From CADCVT01 sp036389155 (lineage in GTDB: Bacteria; Actinomycetota; Thermoleophilia; Solirubrobacterales; Solirubrobacteraceae), in the NCBI GenBank assembly GCA_036389155.1, contig DASVQN010000039.1, positions 35,234 to 99,233 on the forward strand: a stretch of DNA of 64,000 nucleotides. The letters are read 5' to 3'. Below are positions 7,756 to 14,392 of this stretch, in pieces. Every line of letters starts with the position of its first letter. Within the stretch, counting starts at the first letter, position 1. Both the position numbers and the translations under genes were made by a program. The notes beneath the pieces were generated by a model. That model made no database searches. It was not told the origin of the DNA and saw only the letters and a program-made list of their open reading frames with translations.

Positions 7756-8555
7756 GGGGTCAGTCCTCCGGCGGTGGCGGTGGCGGTCGGGGGCTTGGAC
7801 GACGAGGAGGCGGTCTGGCCGGGCGTCCCCGTCGCGGGAGCGGCGGGATCGACGCCGGCGAAGGCGCCCTCCCCGGGCGGCAGCACGTACGCGGTGGCGG
7901 CCACCGAGGCGTTCACGCGCGGGAAGCCGCTGAGCTTGCTCTGGACGAGCGCGAAGCCGTCGACCGTGACGAGGCGGCCACGGACCTGGACGTCCTTGCC
8001 GCTCGGAACGGTGCTGGTGAAGCGCTCGATCTCCGAGAACAGGCGCTCGATGCGGAAGAAGTCGCCCTCGAACTTGAAGGTGAAGGGCATGGTCGGGAAG
8101 CCGGCCGGGCCCACGGCGGAGCCGGGGGGCGCGACCGCTGCGGCGGCCTGCGTCGCGGCGTCGACCGTGCCGGGCTGCGCGGCGGCGCCGTTGCCCGGGG
8201 CGGACGCCGCCGACGGCGTGCCGCCGCTCGCGCGGACCTTCATCGAGCGGAAGTCGACGTCGTGGCGCTGGGCGACGTTCTCGAGCTGGTAGAGGAGCGA
8301 GGGGGTCTGGTCGCCGACCGGCACGGCCTTGCCGAGCCGCGCGACGGTCGCATAGTCCTCGTCGAAGCTGTGGCGCGCGGCCTCGCCGTCCCGGACACGG
8401 GCGAGCGCGTCGTCGCGGCGGGTCTCTTCCTTCTGCGCCGTCTGCCGCAGCTCGGCCGCCTGCTTGCGCTTCGGGGCGAGGGCGAGCATCCAGAACGCGG
8501 CAAGCAGAGCCGCGGCGCCGACGATGGCGAGGACGATCCGGTCGCGCTGGGTCAC
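7752..8555 (-). CDS. pilO: type IV pilus alignment subcomplex protein PilO-like
   Basis: 267 residues with the PilO layout: short cytoplasmic start, membrane segment at about 8-27, a coiled-coil stretch (30-85, rich in A, E, R, D) and a ferredoxin-like periplasmic domain that includes MPFTFKFEGDFF and FTSTVPSGKDVQVRG. A low-complexity Ala/Gly/Pro insert sits near 105-150, and a Ser/Thr/Pro tail ends the protein. PilO pairs with PilN and links PilM to outer components in known pili. GTG start overlaps the pilN TGA (8552-8555), and its own TGA overlaps the next gene. Confidence 0.85.
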   Translation of the reverse strand: MTQRDRIVLAIVGAAALLAAFWMLALAPKRKQAAELRQTAQKEETRRDDALARVRDGEAARHSFDEDYATVARLGKAVPVGDQTPSLLYQLENVAQRHDVDFRSMKVRASGGTPSAASAPGNGAAAQPGTVDAATQAAAAVAPPGSAVGPAGFPTMPFTFKFEGDFFRIERLFSEIERFTSTVPSGKDVQVRGRLVTVDGFALVQSKLSGFPRVNASVAATAYVLPPGEGAFAGVDPAAPATGTPGQTASSSSKPPTATATAGGLTP

Positions 8556-9337
8556 TTGGACTGCTCCTTCGTGCTCGCGGCGGCCGCGCTCGTCGGGGTG
8601 GCGCTCGTCGGCGAGCCGGTGCTCGACGTCGCGGTCGAGGCCTCGAAGAAGATGATGAGGTCGAACTTGGGGACCTCGGAGTCGCCCGCGCGGCAGTCGC
8701 TGCCGCCGGCGCCGCCGGTGCCGCCGCTGCCGCCGCCCGATCCGGAGCCGGCGCCACCCGAGCCGCCGCCCTCGACGTCGGCCTTCTCGCTCGAGGCGAG
8801 CGTGACGCGGGTGACGCCCTGGACGCTGCGCAGGCGGGCGAGATACTCGGCGACCCGCACCTGGCTGGTCGTGCAGCCGGCGATCTCGATCGCGGGCGCG
8901 TTGAGCTGGCCGCGCAGCGGCGTCGTCGGGCCGCCGGGGGCGTCCTCGATCTGGACACCGGGGGCGACGGTGCCGACGAGCTGCGTCAGCCAGACGTCCT
9001 TGGGCAGCACGCGCGAGACCTCGCGGAGCGCGAACGGCCAGTTGAAGCGGCTGCGCGAGAGGCTCGTGACCGTGTCGACGCGCTTGGCGCGCACGGAGCG
9101 GAAGGCGGCGTAGGGCTTGAGCTGGCCGGCGCGCACCTCGGCGGCGTCGGCCTCCGCCCGGAAGCGGCTGACGTCGGACTCGCCCTGGGCGACCGAGCGC
9201 GCGGCCATGGCCCACGCGGCGACGAGGACGACGGCGACGCCGAGGACGCCGAGCAGGACGTAGACGGCGTTGCCGGTGGCGCCGGACGTGCCGCTCGCAC
9301 GGCGAAGGTCGGGCGGGAGGAGGTTGACGGCCTTCAT
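8552..9337 (-). CDS. pilN: type IV pilus alignment subcomplex protein PilN-like
   Basis: 261 residues. The N terminus MKAVNLLPPDLRR carries the N-L-L-P motif that docks PilN to PilM in characterised pili. A membrane segment follows at about 25-46, then a helix and a periplasmic alpha/beta domain with WLTQLVGTV. A Gly/Ser-rich run lies near 195-220, and the tail is Ser/Thr/Ala-rich. ATG overlaps the pilM stop (9334-9337, ATGA), so PilM and PilN are translated together. Confidence 0.9.
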   Translation of the reverse strand: MKAVNLLPPDLRRASGTSGATGNAVYVLLGVLGVAVVLVAAWAMAARSVAQGESDVSRFRAEADAAEVRAGQLKPYAAFRSVRAKRVDTVTSLSRSRFNWPFALREVSRVLPKDVWLTQLVGTVAPGVQIEDAPGGPTTPLRGQLNAPAIEIAGCTTSQVRVAEYLARLRSVQGVTRVTLASSEKADVEGGGSGGAGSGSGGGSGGTGGAGGSDCRAGDSEVPKFDLIIFFEASTATSSTGSPTSATPTSAAAASTKEQSK

Positions 9338-10374
9338 GCTGCCTGCGCCTCCTCGACGGCGAGGCCGGCCGCGACGGCGAAGCGCGCGCCGTGGGCGTCG
9401 CTCGGGCCGCCGGGCACGATGCCGGGGGTGACGGGCAGGCCGAGCTCGTCGGCGAGCGCGTCGACGAAGCCGGGGATGCCGACGACGGCGCCGGTCAGGA
9501 CGACGCGGGCGACCGGCGCGCTGCCCGCGCCTGCGGCCTCGTGGAAGTCGAGCGACGCGCGGGCCTCCTGCGCGATGCGGCGGACGCCCTCGACGAGGAC
9601 GGAGCGGGCCATCCCCGCCTCCTCCTCGTGGCCGGGCAGGATCTCGCCGTCGACGCCGACGGCGACGAGCAGCTGGCGGGCCTCCTCGACCGGGACCTGG
9701 CGGCGCTCGGCGAGAACGCCGGCCATGCCCTCCAGGCCGCTGCCGGAGACGCGGGTGAACTGGACGGTGCCGTCCTCGGCGATCGCGAGGTTGCTGAGCC
9801 CGCCGATGGAGAGGAACAGCGTGGGCGCCGGATCGCCGTCGCCCAACGCGCGGACCATGGCGAAGGCGGCGAGGTCGATGCCCTCGGCGCGCAGGCCGGC
9901 GGCGCGGACCGCGGCGACGACCTGCTCGATCATCTGCCGGCGGGCGGCGACGAGCACGACGCGCTGCCGCGGGCCGTCGTCGGTGTCGACGATGCCGAGC
10001 GGGTGGAAGTCGATGACGGCCTCGTCGAGCGGCATGGGCAGCTCGTCCTGGGCCAGGAAGCGGACAGCGGCCTCGAGCTCCTTGCGGTCCTCGACCGGCG
10101 GCACCTCGAGGGTGCGCACGACGATCCGCTGGTTGGCGACCCCGATGCGGACGCGGCGCTCGAGCTTGTTCTCCTTGAACATGGTCTTGAGGACGGCGCC
10201 GAGCGCCTCGACGTCGGCCACCTCGCCGTCGCGGACGACGTTCGGCGGCAGCGGCGCCGTCGCGGTGATCGCGACGGTCAGCGGGCCGCCCGTCTCGACC
10301 TGGGCGGCCGCAACGGCTCCAGGCTCGATGTCCAGCCCGACGATGGGGCGCTTGCTCTTAGGGGAACGAGGCAC
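9334..10374 (-). CDS. pilM: type IV pilus assembly ATPase-fold protein PilM
   Basis: 346-residue actin/FtsA-like cytoplasmic protein that binds the PilN tail. Phosphate loops are visible as IVGLDIEPGAV near residue 11 and LFLSIGG near 195, with a second adenosine-side motif VVLTGAVVGIPG near 295. GTG 10374 is chosen as start because a sigma-28-like promoter (10385-10411) ends 10 bases upstream, giving a near-leaderless transcript. pilM therefore probably begins its own transcription unit pilM-pilN-pilO-aroC-aroKB-aroQ-pepQ, even though prepilin peptidase lies just upstream in the same direction. Confidence 0.92.
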   Translation of the reverse strand: MPRSPKSKRPIVGLDIEPGAVAAAQVETGGPLTVAITATAPLPPNVVRDGEVADVEALGAVLKTMFKENKLERRVRIGVANQRIVVRTLEVPPVEDRKELEAAVRFLAQDELPMPLDEAVIDFHPLGIVDTDDGPRQRVVLVAARRQMIEQVVAAVRAAGLRAEGIDLAAFAMVRALGDGDPAPTLFLSIGGLSNLAIAEDGTVQFTRVSGSGLEGMAGVLAERRQVPVEEARQLLVAVGVDGEILPGHEEEAGMARSVLVEGVRRIAQEARASLDFHEAAGAGSAPVARVVLTGAVVGIPGFVDALADELGLPVTPGIVPGGPSDAHGARFAVAAGLAVEEAQAA

Positions 10375-10384
10375 GGTGCCCTGA

Positions 10385-10411
10385 AGGTCGGATGCTCGGC
10401 GGCGATCTTGA
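10385..10411 (-). promoter_or_regulatory. sigma-28-like promoter of the pilM operon
   Basis: Reading the minus strand: TCAA (10408-10411), 15 bases, TCCGACCT (10385-10392), then 10 bases to GTG 10374. The element lies in the 53-base gap after the prepilin peptidase gene. Its -10 differs from the best copies at the first base. Confidence 0.5.
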
Positions 10412-10427
10412 GCGTCGTGCGCGGCGT

Positions 10428-11183
10428 CTAGCCGAGCGTCAGGTACCAGTGGATGATCGGCTCGCCGGCGAGGACGGCGACGATGCCGCCGAGCGCCAGG
10501 AACGGCCCGAACGACACGCCCGCCTTGCGGCCCGCGGCGACGCCCAGCCGGGCGACGATCGCGACTCCGACGACGGACCCAACGACGAGCGCCACCATCA
10601 GCGCCAGCCCGGCGCTCCAGCCCAGGAACAGGCCCAGGACGCCGACGAGCTTGGCGTCGCCCATCCCCATCCCGCCGCCGATGAACGCCGGCAGCGCGAA
10701 CACGAACCCGAAGGCCAGCGCGGCCAGCAGCCGCTCCGGCTCCCCCGCGGCGTCCAGCGCGGTGCCGAGGACGAGGCCGGCCAGGGCCGCCGGGCCCGTC
10801 AGCTTGTTGGGGATGATCTGGCGCTCGAGGTCGATCAGGGCCATCGGCACGAGGAACGTGACGAGCACGAGGCCCAGCACGAGCTGCGTCGTGTCGGCGT
10901 GGTGCACGGCGACGACCGCGAGCCACAGCGCGGCGGTCCCGGCCTCGACGACCGGGTAGCGCGCGGAGATCGTCGTGCCGCAGTCGCGGCAGCGGCCGCG
11001 CAGCAGCAGCCACGAGAGCACGGGGACGTTGTCGTACGGGCGGACGGCGACGCCGCAGTCCGGGCAGGCCGACCGGGGCTTGACCAGCGACCCGCCGCGC
11101 GGCAGGCGGTGCGTGACGACGTTCAGGAAGGAGCCGACGATGAGGCCGAAGAGGCCGGCGACGGCGAAGACGGGGACGGGCAT
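10428..11183 (-). CDS. pilD: prepilin leader peptidase / N-methyltransferase
   Basis: 251-residue polytopic membrane aspartyl protease that trims and methylates prepilins. N-terminal segment G-S-F-L-N-V-V-T-H-R-L-P is classic. Two Cys pairs (CPDC near 42 and CRDC near 66) form the cytoplasmic zinc site. The catalytic aspartates are in ALIDLERQIIP and GMGMGDAKL, followed by further membrane helices. It lies between the minor prepilins and pilM, and its substrates pilA and the minor prepilins are the adjacent genes. In mycobacteria a PilD-like gene is the only pilus relic at this chromosomal position. Confidence 0.95.
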   Translation of the reverse strand: MPVPVFAVAGLFGLIVGSFLNVVTHRLPRGGSLVKPRSACPDCGVAVRPYDNVPVLSWLLLRGRCRDCGTTISARYPVVEAGTAALWLAVVAVHHADTTQLVLGLVLVTFLVPMALIDLERQIIPNKLTGPAALAGLVLGTALDAAGEPERLLAALAFGFVFALPAFIGGGMGMGDAKLVGVLGLFLGWSAGLALMVALVVGSVVGVAIVARLGVAAGRKAGVSFGPFLALGGIVAVLAGEPIIHWYLTLG

Positions 11184-11214
11184 GGGGAACGTGCCTTCGT
11201 GGTCGGGGAGCCGG

Positions 11215-12573
11215 CTAGCAGCCGGACTCCGGGTCGGTCGCGACGGTGGGGTCGCGCTTGCACTCGAACCAGCTGAGGTTGCGGGCCGACGCGGTGCCGG
11301 GCAGCGCCTTGTTGGCCACGCGGGGGTCGTAGAAGAAGCCGCCGTTGTTCTTGAGGTCGATCGCGCCGCCGGTGAAGCCACCGGCGATGCCCTCGTTGTT
11401 CTTGACGGAGATCGTCGAGTGCGGGGCCCAGATCGTGCCGTAGAACTCGACGCCGTTGTTGATGTCGATGTCCGGCGCGACCTCGGACGCATCGGCCGTC
11501 GTGCCGTAGGCGTAGATCTCGAGCTCGGCCGGGTTCTTGTCGTCCGTGGCGTTGACCATCGCGCTGTTGGTGATGACCATGCGGCCCGCGTTCGGCGTGG
11601 TCGCCGAGCAGCCCGACGCGGGGTCGCGGGGCGAGTCGATGAACAGGCGCACGACCTGCCCGTTCGGGACGTTCAGCCAGTTCGAGTTCGCCGAGGTCAG
11701 CGCGCACAGGTGGTAGGTGCCGCCCGGGAGCGTGATCTGCTGCGTGTTGTAGAGCGTCAGCGACTGCTTCGCCGCGTCCCAGCCCGGGACGTTGTTGGCG
11801 GTCAGCCAGCTGTTCTCGTTGTTGGCGCGCGGGTCGCTCCAGTCGATCTCCGGGAAGATCCACTTGCCCACGCGCGGCGTCTTGATGCCCTCGGTCGACC
11901 CCGCGCCGTTGTCGAAGTACGCCTTCGAGTTGGGCGGCAGGAGGAGCGGGCCGATGATCTGCGTGTTGTTGCTCGCGTAGACGTTGCCGTTGGTGCCGAC
12001 GGGGCTGCGGATCTCCGCGTTGTTGCCGAAGTCGACGTCCTTGTCGGACACGAGCCCCGCGTTCCCCCACGGGATGAACGGCGGGTTGAAGTAGAAGCGC
12101 ACCTGGATGCGCCGCTTGACCCCGTTGGCCTCGCCCGTGACGGTGATGCAGCGGTCCTTGCCGGCCGTGGCGACGAACCCCGGGACCGTCGGGCACGTGC
12201 CGCTCGTCGTCGTGGCGACGACGTACGTGTAGCTGGCGCCGTTGCCGATCGACGCCTTGTAGCGCGGGCACTCGGTCGGCGCCGTGGTGCTGCCGTCGTT
12301 CGAGTCCGAGCCGACGGCGACGAGCGAGTTCGTGACGCACTGGCCGGCCAGCGGCTTGAGGTCGGTGGTCTTGAGGATCGCCATCTGCAGGCCGGCCTCG
12401 GCGGCGGCGAGCGCCGCCTTGGAGTCGCGGTCGCGCACGGAGGAGTGGCTGCCCTCGATGACCACCGCGAACGTCGCGGCCGCGAGGCCCATCGTGATGG
12501 TCATGGTGCCGATGGCGACGGGGAGGGCGATGCCCTCCTGGCGGCGGCGGAGGCTGGTGAGGAGTCGGCGCAT
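11215..12573 (-). CDS. PilX/GspK-like minor prepilin with a large C-terminal domain
   Basis: 452 residues. A basic leader ending R-R-R-Q-E-G is followed by a hydrophobic segment I-A-L-P-V-A-I-G-T-M, so the protein looks like a prepilin but has no Glu at mature position 5. The same absence marks GspK, the tip pseudopilin. The large C-terminal part (about 60-452) has several Cys, Asn/Gly-rich strands and segments such as FYGTIWAPHSTISVKN that resemble repeat-type surface domains. ATG 12573 overlaps the stop of the upstream prepilin gene by one base. I infer a tip or adhesin-like minor pilin; the exact role is unproven. Confidence 0.75.
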   Translation of the reverse strand: MRRLLTSLRRRQEGIALPVAIGTMTITMGLAAATFAVVIEGSHSSVRDRDSKAALAAAEAGLQMAILKTTDLKPLAGQCVTNSLVAVGSDSNDGSTTAPTECPRYKASIGNGASYTYVVATTTSGTCPTVPGFVATAGKDRCITVTGEANGVKRRIQVRFYFNPPFIPWGNAGLVSDKDVDFGNNAEIRSPVGTNGNVYASNNTQIIGPLLLPPNSKAYFDNGAGSTEGIKTPRVGKWIFPEIDWSDPRANNENSWLTANNVPGWDAAKQSLTLYNTQQITLPGGTYHLCALTSANSNWLNVPNGQVVRLFIDSPRDPASGCSATTPNAGRMVITNSAMVNATDDKNPAELEIYAYGTTADASEVAPDIDINNGVEFYGTIWAPHSTISVKNNEGIAGGFTGGAIDLKNNGGFFYDPRVANKALPGTASARNLSWFECKRDPTVATDPESGC

Positions 12574-13100
12574 CAGAGGATCGGCTTCGTCTTGATGGTT
12601 GAGATGAGGAGATCCGGCGGCGCATCCGCCCCGTTCGCCGTGACGATCACGGTCAGGCGGCGGGAGTTCGGGTCGATCGTGGTGACGTAGCGGTAGACGC
12701 GGCCGGACAGGCGCGTCCCGTTGTCGGTCCACGTCGTGAAGGTCGAGGCGACCTGGCCGCCGGTGCCGACCGCCATCACCTCGGAAGCGGCGGGCGTCTT
12801 GCGGTCCCACTTGTACGACGTGCCGCTGATGTAGGTGCTGGGGTTGCCGGGCGGGGAGGCGCTCGCGGTCGGGGTCGTCGGGTGGCGGAACTGCGTCCAC
12901 GGCAGCGCCATCAGCCGCTCGACCTCGCGCTCGGCCTGGTGCGCGAGCACGTCGCGCTTCTCGCTGCGCACCGAGAGCGCGCGCGAGTTGTCCATCACGC
13001 CGATCGTGGCGGCGATGCCCACGGCGCAGACGGCGGCCGCCACGAGCAGCTCGATGACGGTCATGCCGCGCTCGGCGCGCAGGCGGTCAATGAAGCGCAT
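12573..13100 (-). CDS. PilV-like minor prepilin
   Basis: 175 residues. Class III leader MRFIDRLRAERG is followed by M-T-V-I-E-L-L-V-A, with cleavage after Gly, Met at +1 and the conserved Glu at +5, then a hydrophobic helix to about residue 35. The globular domain contains WTQFRHP and strand-forming Thr/Val segments. The 5' end overlaps the upstream minor prepilin gene by 14 bases. It is expected to join a priming tip complex with the neighbouring minor prepilins. Confidence 0.85.
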   Translation of the reverse strand: MRFIDRLRAERGMTVIELLVAAAVCAVGIAATIGVMDNSRALSVRSEKRDVLAHQAEREVERLMALPWTQFRHPTTPTASASPPGNPSTYISGTSYKWDRKTPAASEVMAVGTGGQVASTFTTWTDNGTRLSGRVYRYVTTIDPNSRRLTVIVTANGADAPPDLLISTIKTKPIL

Positions 13101-13662
13101 CGATGTTCCTCAGGAAGAAGCCGTCGTCGAGGACGACGGTCGCGTTCGAGCCCTTCGTCAGCTCCCCGCGACCGGGCACCTCGACGAGCGTGCGCACGTA
13201 CGTGGTCCACGCGACGCCGGAGGCGTCGGTCTTGGTGGTGGCGGTGAAGACGGGGCGTGCCGCAGGGTTGGAGATCCGGTCGATCGCCGTCTGCGTCGGG
13301 GCCGGCGACCCGCCGGTCTGCGAGCGCGTGCACTTGCGCAGGCCGTTGACGGCGGCGGCGGAGCAGTCGTAGGTCACGGTGACCGTCGTCCCGTTCTTGA
13401 GGACCGACGCGACGACCTTGAACGGCTGGATGGTGATCGCGTGCGCGCTCCGCAGCTCGCGGTTCATCTTGTCGAGGCTGACCTGGGCGTCGCGCACGGC
13501 GTGGACGCGCTCGCGGTCGCGCGGGCCGTTCGTCACGGCGATCTCGCTGAGGCCGAGGATCGCGGCGAGGATGACGCCGAGCCCGGCACAGACGACGAGC
13601 TGCTCGGTCAGCGTGAACCCGTGCTCCTCACGGATCAGGCGGGTGAGCAGGCGTCGGGCCAT
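13087..13662 (-). CDS. PilW-like minor prepilin
   Basis: 191 residues when started at ATG 13662. Leader MARRLLTRLIREEHG precedes F-T-L-T-E-Q-L-V, which has Phe +1 and Glu +5 as in N-methylated pilins. A sigma-28-like promoter (13671-13697) ends 8 bases upstream, so the start further upstream in the open frame (13722) is ruled out and the mRNA is almost leaderless. Two Cys near 120-133 could form a disulfide. First gene of a minor-prepilin operon that continues into the PilV-like, PilX-like and pilD genes. Confidence 0.85.
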   Translation of the reverse strand: MARRLLTRLIREEHGFTLTEQLVVCAGLGVILAAILGLSEIAVTNGPRDRERVHAVRDAQVSLDKMNRELRSAHAITIQPFKVVASVLKNGTTVTVTYDCSAAAVNGLRKCTRSQTGGSPAPTQTAIDRISNPAARPVFTATTKTDASGVAWTTYVRTLVEVPGRGELTKGSNATVVLDDGFFLRNIDALH

Positions 13663-13670
13663 CGTGTGGT

Positions 13671-13697
13671 CATTCGGCCGGGACGCCGAGACGTTGA
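13671..13697 (-). promoter_or_regulatory. sigma-28-like promoter of the minor prepilin operon
   Basis: Minus strand: TCAA (13694-13697), exactly 15 bases, GCCGAATG (13671-13678), 8 bases to ATG 13662. Aligned with the PKD gene promoter at 17184-17210 it shares the TCGGC and TTGAGGCGC blocks at identical spacing. Confidence 0.65.
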
Positions 13698-13753
13698 GGC
13701 GCCGCCGGAAAGGTGGACGCATCGCGGAGACGGGGCGCCCGGGGCTTAAACGG

Positions 13754-13781
13754 CGCGAGGCGGGCCGAAGCCCGCCTCGCG
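13754..13781 (-). terminator. hairpin terminator downstream of pilA
   Basis: A perfect 12-base-pair GC-rich stem (13754-13765 with 13770-13781) closes a CGAA loop and is followed on the minus strand by GCCGTTTAAG, a short T stretch. It sits 26 bases beyond the pilA stop and before the minor-prepilin promoter, so it should make pilA monocistronic. Confidence 0.7.
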
Positions 13782-13806
13782 ACGAAGGATCCTGAGGACC
13801 GTCGAC

Positions 13807-14241
13807 CTACCAGAGGCCGTTGGCCGGGCAGGCGCCCTGGCCGTCGGTGTCGCAGTCGCGCGTCGGCGCGCCGCCACCGACCTTCGTGATCCGGAACTCG
13901 TTCCCGGACTTCGAGTGGCCCTTGATGACGTAGCCGTCGGCGACGGCACCGGTGACCTCCACCTTGCCGTTCGTGGAGCCGATGTCGAGGCCGGTCGTGC
14001 CGAGCTCGGCCGCCGTGTCGCACTTCTGGTAGTCCTGCGTGTCGGCGAAGCACGACTCGACCTGCGAGACGAGGTTGCGGGCGTCGGACTTGGCGGCCGC
14101 ATCCTGGCCCTTCTTCTGCTGACCGAGGAAGGTCGGCAGGGCGATCGCGGCGAGGATGCCGACGATCAGGATGACGACCAGGAGCTCGATAAGGGTGAAG
14201 CCCTTCTCGTCCTGGGCGCGGGTGCGCAGCTTGTTGAGCAT
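13807..14241 (-). CDS. pilA: major type IV pilin
   Basis: 144-residue prepilin. Leader MLNKLRTRAQDEKG is cleaved before F-T-L-I-E-L-L-V-V, with Glu +5, and the long hydrophobic N-terminal helix runs to about residue 40, with Q-Q-K-K-G-Q-D-A beyond it. Four Cys occur in the globular head (near 67, 77, 131 and 139), suggesting disulfides. ATG 14241 is set by a strong Shine-Dalgarno AGGAGGGG (14252-14259), in contrast to the leaderless neighbours, and the 5' UTR of about 65 bases from the predicted promoter fits high-level expression. A hairpin terminator follows the gene. Confidence 0.95.
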   Translation of the reverse strand: MLNKLRTRAQDEKGFTLIELLVVILIVGILAAIALPTFLGQQKKGQDAAAKSDARNLVSQVESCFADTQDYQKCDTAAELGTTGLDIGSTNGKVEVTGAVADGYVIKGHSKSGNEFRITKVGGGAPTRDCDTDGQGACPANGLW

Positions 14242-14313
14242 GTGAACCGTTCCCCTCCTGGGGCTTGGCTTGGTTTGCTTTCCGCCAGACCCCAAGGTCC
14301 TGGCACGCCCCAT

Positions 14314-14340
14314 TCGTCGGCCGGTTCGCTCGGGTCTTGA
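14314..14340 (-). promoter_or_regulatory. sigma-28-like promoter of pilA
   Basis: Minus strand: TCAA (14337-14340), 15 bases, GCCGACGA (14314-14321). Predicted transcription start near 14307 leaves a leader of about 65 bases with the strong ribosome binding site at its end. Confidence 0.65.
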
Positions 14341-14368
14341 AGGACGCGGTGCGTTTGACCGGACAACC

Positions 14369-14387
14369 GTCCAGTTGGCGACTGGAC
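14369..14387 (-). terminator. inverted repeat after the PKD protein gene
   Basis: GTCCAGT and ACTGGAC form a perfect 7-base stem with a 5-base loop, 5 bases beyond the stop of the PKD gene. No real T run follows (GGTTGTCC), so it is a weak terminator candidate; it could also bind a regulator near the pilA promoter. Confidence 0.35.
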
Positions 14388-14392
14388 GCCGC

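Noticed and set aside
14242..14392. A c-di-GMP riboswitch in the pilA leader
   Set aside because: The leader lacks the conserved GEMM-type sequence blocks that I could recognise; only a small inverted repeat and the promoter are seen.
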